A stretch of 64,000 bases of DNA from contig NZ_CP039712.1 of the NCBI RefSeq assembly GCF_005145005.1, forward strand, positions 88,501 to 152,500. Reading direction: 5' to 3'. A program made the translations under genes and the position numbers. Positions 58,756 through 64,000 of this stretch are shown here, one piece after another (positions within the stretch are counted from its first letter, which is position 1; each line of letters begins with the position of its first letter). Below the pieces are notes generated by a model. That model saw only the letters and a program-made list of their open reading frames with translations. It was not told the DNA's origin and did no database searches. This DNA is from Vagococcus zengguangii (GTDB taxonomy: Bacteria; Bacillota; Bacilli; Lactobacillales; Vagococcaceae).

Positions 58756-60780
58756 TTATAATTCCTCTGAGCTGAATTTTTGATTCATCTTCATCGTCAA
58801 GTGATAGTTTTCTGGAATATCTTGGCTATTGTCAATAACTAGTGGTACGCTTTCTTTAACTACGTCACTGTATTGCAAGCCAAACCAGTTTTCTGTTGAT
58901 GTAGTAATCGATTTAATGGCTAACTTAAATTGATAAACATTCTTCTCAAAATTCGTTAAGCCGCTAGTTCCTTTATAAAGGCCGTCATTAATTAATACAA
59001 AACAAAAATCACCAACATTACGTTCTGGATTAATAGAAAACTCTTGGTCTTGCTTATCAATTAAACCTTTTGCCATCATTTCCTTAACGATTTGACGCAT
59101 GTAAACATTAACTTTTTGACTCATTCTAAATCCTAAACGTAACTGAATGCTGACGACATGTTTGCTGCCAAATGTTTCAACATAATATTCTTTCGTATAA
59201 GGCTCGTCTGTAACGTAAAGGTTAACGAACCAGTAAACTTCAGCACGCTTTGGTTTTTTGTCCAAAATAGAATACAAAATTTTACGATCGACTAATTGCT
59301 CAGATAAGTCGTCAGTTAAATAAACGACATTCGTTTGGTAAAATGGGATATTTTCTGTTTTGGATAATCGCTCTAATTGGTTGATATAATCTTGAAGCGG
59401 TACTTTTTTTGCCACTTTTTCTTTAATTTTATTACTCAAGTGCCAGGTTAACATGATAGAGAAGAGAAGGGCCGCAATTAAAATAGCGACATAACCACCA
59501 TGTAAGAATTTAGCTGCACTAGAGAAGAAAAAGATGCTTTCAATTAAGCTAAAGAAAATTAAGAAGCTATATGCAAAAATTTTTGGTGCTTCATGTTTTA
59601 ATAAGTAAACCCACAGTAAAATCGTCGTCATTAACATCGTAATCGTGATGGCTAAACCATAGGCTGCTTCTAATTTGTGTGATGACTTAAAGCCGAATAC
59701 GATTAAACAACATAGTAAACATAACAACCAGTTAATGACCGGTAAGTACATTTGCCCTTTTTGTGAAGTGGGGTAAACGATTTTTAATTTAGGGAACAGT
59801 TTTAGTTTAATGGCTTCAGAAACTAAGGTGAATGAACCAGAAATTAACGACTGTGACGCGATAATTGCAGCTAAAGTTGCAAAAATAACCGCAATAAGAG
59901 AGAGTTGGTCAGGCATCATACTAAAAAACGGATTTAAATCCTCGGTTTCTAAGTAATCAACATTTGTGCGGTTTTTCATTAGCCAAGCTCCTTGACCTAA
60001 GTAGTTAAGAACTAAACACAACTTAATGTAAGGCCAACTGGCATAAATATTACGACGGCCAACGTGTCCCATATCAGCATATAAGGCTTCAGCCCCTGTT
60101 GTAGCTAGGAAGACACTACCTAAAATTAAAATACCAGCCTTATTGGCAGGACTCATGAGCAATTCAAAAGCATAATAGGGGTTTAATGATTTTAAAATAA
60201 GCCATTCTCCTGGTAAGTTATATAAACCAACCAATCCTAGGAACGTAAACCAACCTAGCATAATTGGTCCAAAGGCTTTTCCGACTTTTTCTGTTCCGTA
60301 ACGTTGAATCGTGAATAATAAAATAATAATAGTAATAGCAATCATCACAATAATATCTTGATTGTTACCAAAACGGTCGTAAAAAATGGGTAACCCTCGT
60401 AGCCCTTCCACAGCAGTAGTAATCGTAACTGCTGGAGTTAACACGCCATCTGCCAGTAAAGCGGCTCCTCCAATTAATGCAGGGAAGATTAGTGCCGGCG
60501 AGATTTTTCTCACTAATGTATAAAGTGAAAAAATACCTCCTTCACCATGGTTATCAGCACGTAACGCAATTAAAACATATTTAACAGTTGTCATTAGGGT
60601 AACTGTCCAAATAACTAACGAAATCGCGCCAATGATAAATTCGTCATTCATACTATTTAAGCCACCATTACCTGAAAGAATTGCCTTCATTACATATAAT
60701 GGACTTGTACCGATATCGCCATAAACAACCCCCATAGCAACTAATAAAGAAGCAATTGTGACTTTTTTTGTTTGATGCAT
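58756..60780 (-). CDS. kup: KUP-family potassium transporter
   Basis: 674 residues from ATG 60780 (AGGAG at 10-nt spacing; a TTG three codons upstream is too close). The N terminus shows GVVYGDIGTSPLYVMKAI, the KUP signature, followed by DNHGEGGIFSLYTLVRK and 12 membrane helices to about residue 450; the C-terminal cytoplasmic tail (about 470-674) is the regulatory region. It imports K+ with protons. Its 5' leader looks like a yybP-ykoY riboswitch with a terminator hairpin, so expression may answer to a metal ion. Confidence 0.95.
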   Translation of the reverse strand: MHQTKKVTIASLLVAMGVVYGDIGTSPLYVMKAILSGNGGLNSMNDEFIIGAISLVIWTVTLMTTVKYVLIALRADNHGEGGIFSLYTLVRKISPALIFPALIGGAALLADGVLTPAVTITTAVEGLRGLPIFYDRFGNNQDIIVMIAITIIILLFTIQRYGTEKVGKAFGPIMLGWFTFLGLVGLYNLPGEWLILKSLNPYYAFELLMSPANKAGILILGSVFLATTGAEALYADMGHVGRRNIYASWPYIKLCLVLNYLGQGAWLMKNRTNVDYLETEDLNPFFSMMPDQLSLIAVIFATLAAIIASQSLISGSFTLVSEAIKLKLFPKLKIVYPTSQKGQMYLPVINWLLCLLCCLIVFGFKSSHKLEAAYGLAITITMLMTTILLWVYLLKHEAPKIFAYSFLIFFSLIESIFFFSSAAKFLHGGYVAILIAALLFSIMLTWHLSNKIKEKVAKKVPLQDYINQLERLSKTENIPFYQTNVVYLTDDLSEQLVDRKILYSILDKKPKRAEVYWFVNLYVTDEPYTKEYYVETFGSKHVVSIQLRLGFRMSQKVNVYMRQIVKEMMAKGLIDKQDQEFSINPERNVGDFCFVLINDGLYKGTSGLTNFEKNVYQFKLAIKSITTSTENWFGLQYSDVVKESVPLVIDNSQDIPENYHLTMKMNQKFSSEEL

Positions 60781-60810
60781 GTTGTTCAATCTCCTTTTCT
60801 AAAATAATAA

Positions 60811-60851
60811 AAGACCTAACTAACACACGCTATGTGTGATAGTTAGGTCTT
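60811..60851 (-). terminator. Terminator/attenuator hairpin in the kup leader
   Basis: AAGACCTAACTA (60811-60822) pairs perfectly with TAGTTAGGTCTT (60840-60851); on the minus strand it is followed by TTTATTATTTT. It sits about 30 nt before the kup start, and its 5' arm includes the conserved GCAAGACC segment of the candidate riboswitch. Confidence 0.88.
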
Positions 60852-60927
60852 GCAAATTACGTTTTAAACCAGTCTAATCGACATCATAGTTGACTTAAAA
60901 CCATAAAAGTTATGTTGCTACTCCCCT
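60811..60927 (-). promoter_or_regulatory. Candidate yybP-ykoY (Mn2+) riboswitch in the kup leader
   Basis: Read on the minus strand from 60927: AGGGGAGTAGC, a small hairpin CATAA-CTT-TTATG, a second helix GTTTTAA/TTAAAAC enclosing GTC(A)A and GAC-TGG, then TTTGCAAGACC running into the terminator. Order and core words (GGGGAGTAGC first, GCAAGACC last, forming P1) are those of the yybP-ykoY family. The inner part is shorter than in the L. lactis example. Confidence 0.62.
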
Positions 60928-60940
60928 AAATATATCGTTG

Positions 60941-60968
60941 ATTATACGCCCAATAAATATAAATGCAA
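60941..60968 (-). promoter_or_regulatory. Promoter of kup
   Basis: On the minus strand TTGCAT (60968-60963) and TATAAT (60946-60941) with a 16-bp spacer, giving a leader of about 150 nt before kup. Confidence 0.72.
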
Positions 60969-60970
60969 GT

Positions 60971-61309
60971 GGTTTTGAGAAAATAGTTAATTAATTTCTA
61001 AAGGATTACACAATTAATGAAATTACTCCTTCTTTAGATAAGATATTGATTAAATATAAAAATAATAAAAAATAGCTATTATATAGAAGAAAAAACTTTT
61101 TATATGCTTTTAGTGTAAAGTTAGCTTTAATAATAATTGCAGCTGAACGACGATTAATATCATGAATCAAGTTTCTTAATGAGTAGTAGTGAATGATAAA
61201 ACCAAATTATTTTAAAATAAAGCTTGTGTTATTTGGTAATAAGGTATATGATAGACAAAGTTGTCCCAGAGGCAACAGAACTGCTAAAAAATAATCGAAA
61301 AAACTTTTT
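60971..61309. other. Gene-free AT-rich stretch before the rRNA promoters
   Basis: No reading frame with a ribosome binding site, no clear repeat and no tRNA-like fold is visible. It may contain UP-element-like A/T tracts for the rRNA promoters, but nothing specific can be pointed to. Confidence 0.5.
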
Positions 61310-61329
61310 GAAAAACTTTTAAAAAGTTG

Positions 61330-61358
61330 TTGACCTAGTCAACTAATCGTGCTATTAT
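61330..61358 (+). promoter_or_regulatory. rRNA operon promoter P1
   Basis: TTGACC (61330-61335) and TATTAT (61353-61358), 17-bp spacer. The 41-bp block 61311-61351 is repeated at 61400-61440 with three differences. The -35 box sits in the inverted repeat GTTGAC-CTA-GTCAAC. Confidence 0.85.
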
Positions 61359-61418
61359 TTAGAAGTTGTCAGCGCAACAGCGTTGAAAAAACAAAATAAA
61401 AAAACTTTTAAAAAGTTG

Positions 61419-61447
61419 TTGACTTAGTCAACTGAACGTGATAAACT
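61419..61447 (+). promoter_or_regulatory. rRNA operon promoter P2
   Basis: TTGACT (61419-61424) and TAAACT (61442-61447), 17-bp spacer, in the second copy of the 41-bp block. The downstream leader includes a box-A-like CTTTGAAAACTGAACAA stretch near 61490. Confidence 0.85.
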
Positions 61448-61633
61448 AATGAAGTTGTCACGAAAGACAATGACTTAAAAAGTAGACCTTTGAAAACTGA
61501 ACAATGAATAAGACAAACCAAATGTGTAGGGTGTTTTACAAAGTGTAAAACAAAACCAAACAATTTTTAAATTTTAGTGAAGTAATTCGCTAGCAAACAT
61601 AAATGAGCGACATCTTCGGATGTTATCAAAACT

Positions 61634-63432
<1,799 letters not shown>

Positions 63433-64000
63433 GGTTAAGTGAATAAGGGCGCACGGTGGATGCCTTGGCACTAGAAGACGATGAAGGACGGGACCAACTC
63501 CGATAAGCTTTGGGGAGCTGTACGTAAGCTATGATCCAGAGATTTCCGAATGGGGCAACCCAGCAGCTTTTATAGGCTGTTACTCCTAACTGAATACATA
63601 GGTTAGTGAGGGTGAGACGCAGAGAACTGAAACATCTAAGTACCTGCAGGAAGAGAAAGAAAAATCGATTTCCTTAGTAGCGGCGAGCGAAACGGAAACA
63701 GCCCAAACCAACGAGCTTGCTCGTTGGGGTTGTAGGACTCAGCTGTGGTAGCTGTGAGTAGTAGTTGAATCGACCTGGAAAGGTCAGCTAAAAAGGGTGA
63801 AAGCCCCGTAAACGAAACTAGTCACACACCTATGAGTATCCTGAGTACGGCGGAACACGTGAAATTCCGTCGGAATCCGGGAGGACCATCTCCCAAGGCT
63901 AAATACTCTCTAGTGACCGATAGTGAACCAGTACCGTGAGGGAAAGGTGAAAAGCACCCCGGGAGGGGAGTGAAATAGAACCTGAAACCGTGTGCCTACA
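63433..64000 (+). rRNA. 23S ribosomal RNA, 5' part
   Basis: Begins GGTTAAGTGAATAAGGGCGCACGG and continues with GGATGCCTTGGCAC, CGAATGGGGCAACCC, TAGTAGCGGCGAGCGAA and GTACCGTGAGGGAAAGG, the standard domain I blocks. It runs off the right edge after about 568 of roughly 2900 nt. Confidence 0.97.

Noticed and set aside
60790..60940. c-di-AMP (ydaO/yuaA) riboswitch before kup
   Set aside because: The expected ydaO/yuaA core elements were not seen; the visible motifs fit yybP-ykoY better.

Overview
The window looks like chromosomal DNA of a low-GC Gram-positive coccus of the Lactobacillales, most likely Enterococcaceae and probably Vagococcus or a close relative. The evidence is the 16S rRNA gene near the right end, AT-rich intergenic DNA, strong AGGAGG ribosome binding sites, and a citrate fermentation locus laid out much like that of Enterococcus faecalis. 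The species call is an inference from remembered rRNA features, not from a search.

Left end (1-3.1 kb): the 3' part of a glycerate kinase gene, a CdaR-type regulator, then rplM-rpsI behind a promoter and a probable L13 autoregulatory leader. At 3002-11263 an 8.2-kb AT-rich integrated element sits in the 3' end of rpsI, bounded by a 52-bp direct repeat. It carries a tyrosine integrase (apparent CTG start), an excisionase-like protein, an HUH-type Rep/relaxase, an FtsK/TcpA-like ATPase, a DUF961-like protein, two blocks of strong hairpins that could be replication or transfer origins, a repeated palindromic operator candidate, and a cargo set with HAD and HD phosphohydrolase-like proteins plus a broken metallophosphoesterase. 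It has no type IV secretion genes, so it looks like an integrative mobilizable element. A complete IS150-like IS3-family copy (11352-12873) lies just beyond it.

12.9-23.2 kb: an RpiR-type regulator diverges from a sugar-acid operon: 6-phosphogluconate dehydrogenase-like enzyme, 2-hydroxyacid dehydrogenase, iron-type alcohol dehydrogenase, a mannose-family PTS (IIC, IID, IIB, IIA) with an unrecognised membrane protein inside it, UxuA, Eda, then a HAD phosphatase. The likely logic is PTS import and phosphorylation of an aldonate, then dehydration and aldol cleavage. 23.3-26.2 kb holds an S41 peptidase, a PHP phosphatase and a LysR regulator. 26.4-31.1 kb is a ketone-body (3-hydroxybutyrate/acetoacetate) operon: thiolase, two CoA-transferase subunits, hydroxybutyrate dehydrogenase and a GntP-type permease, with the second transferase subunit and the dehydrogenase joined in one reading frame. 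31.3-36.8 kb is an AraC regulator plus two Gfo/Idh/MocA oxidoreductases, two TIM-barrel isomerases and a ThuA-like protein, probably for a keto-glycoside or polyol.

36.9-42.2 kb is a sulfur/amino-acid group: PLP-dependent cystathionine lyase/synthase, RidA, CoA-disulfide reductase-like flavoprotein, TcyP-like symporter and a DauR/YheO-like regulator. 42.4-46.2 kb holds argG-argH with ARG boxes and an AEC transporter. 46.4-58.7 kb is the citrate locus: citH, citO and citG leftward; oadH, oadD, oadB, a tiny oadG-like gene, citC, citD, citE, citF, citX, oadA and citM rightward, with a cre-like site on the main promoter. 58.8-60.8 kb is kup, whose leader resembles a yybP-ykoY (manganese) riboswitch ending in a terminator. 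The right end is an rRNA operon: tandem promoters, complete 16S, a spacer without tRNA, and the start of 23S.
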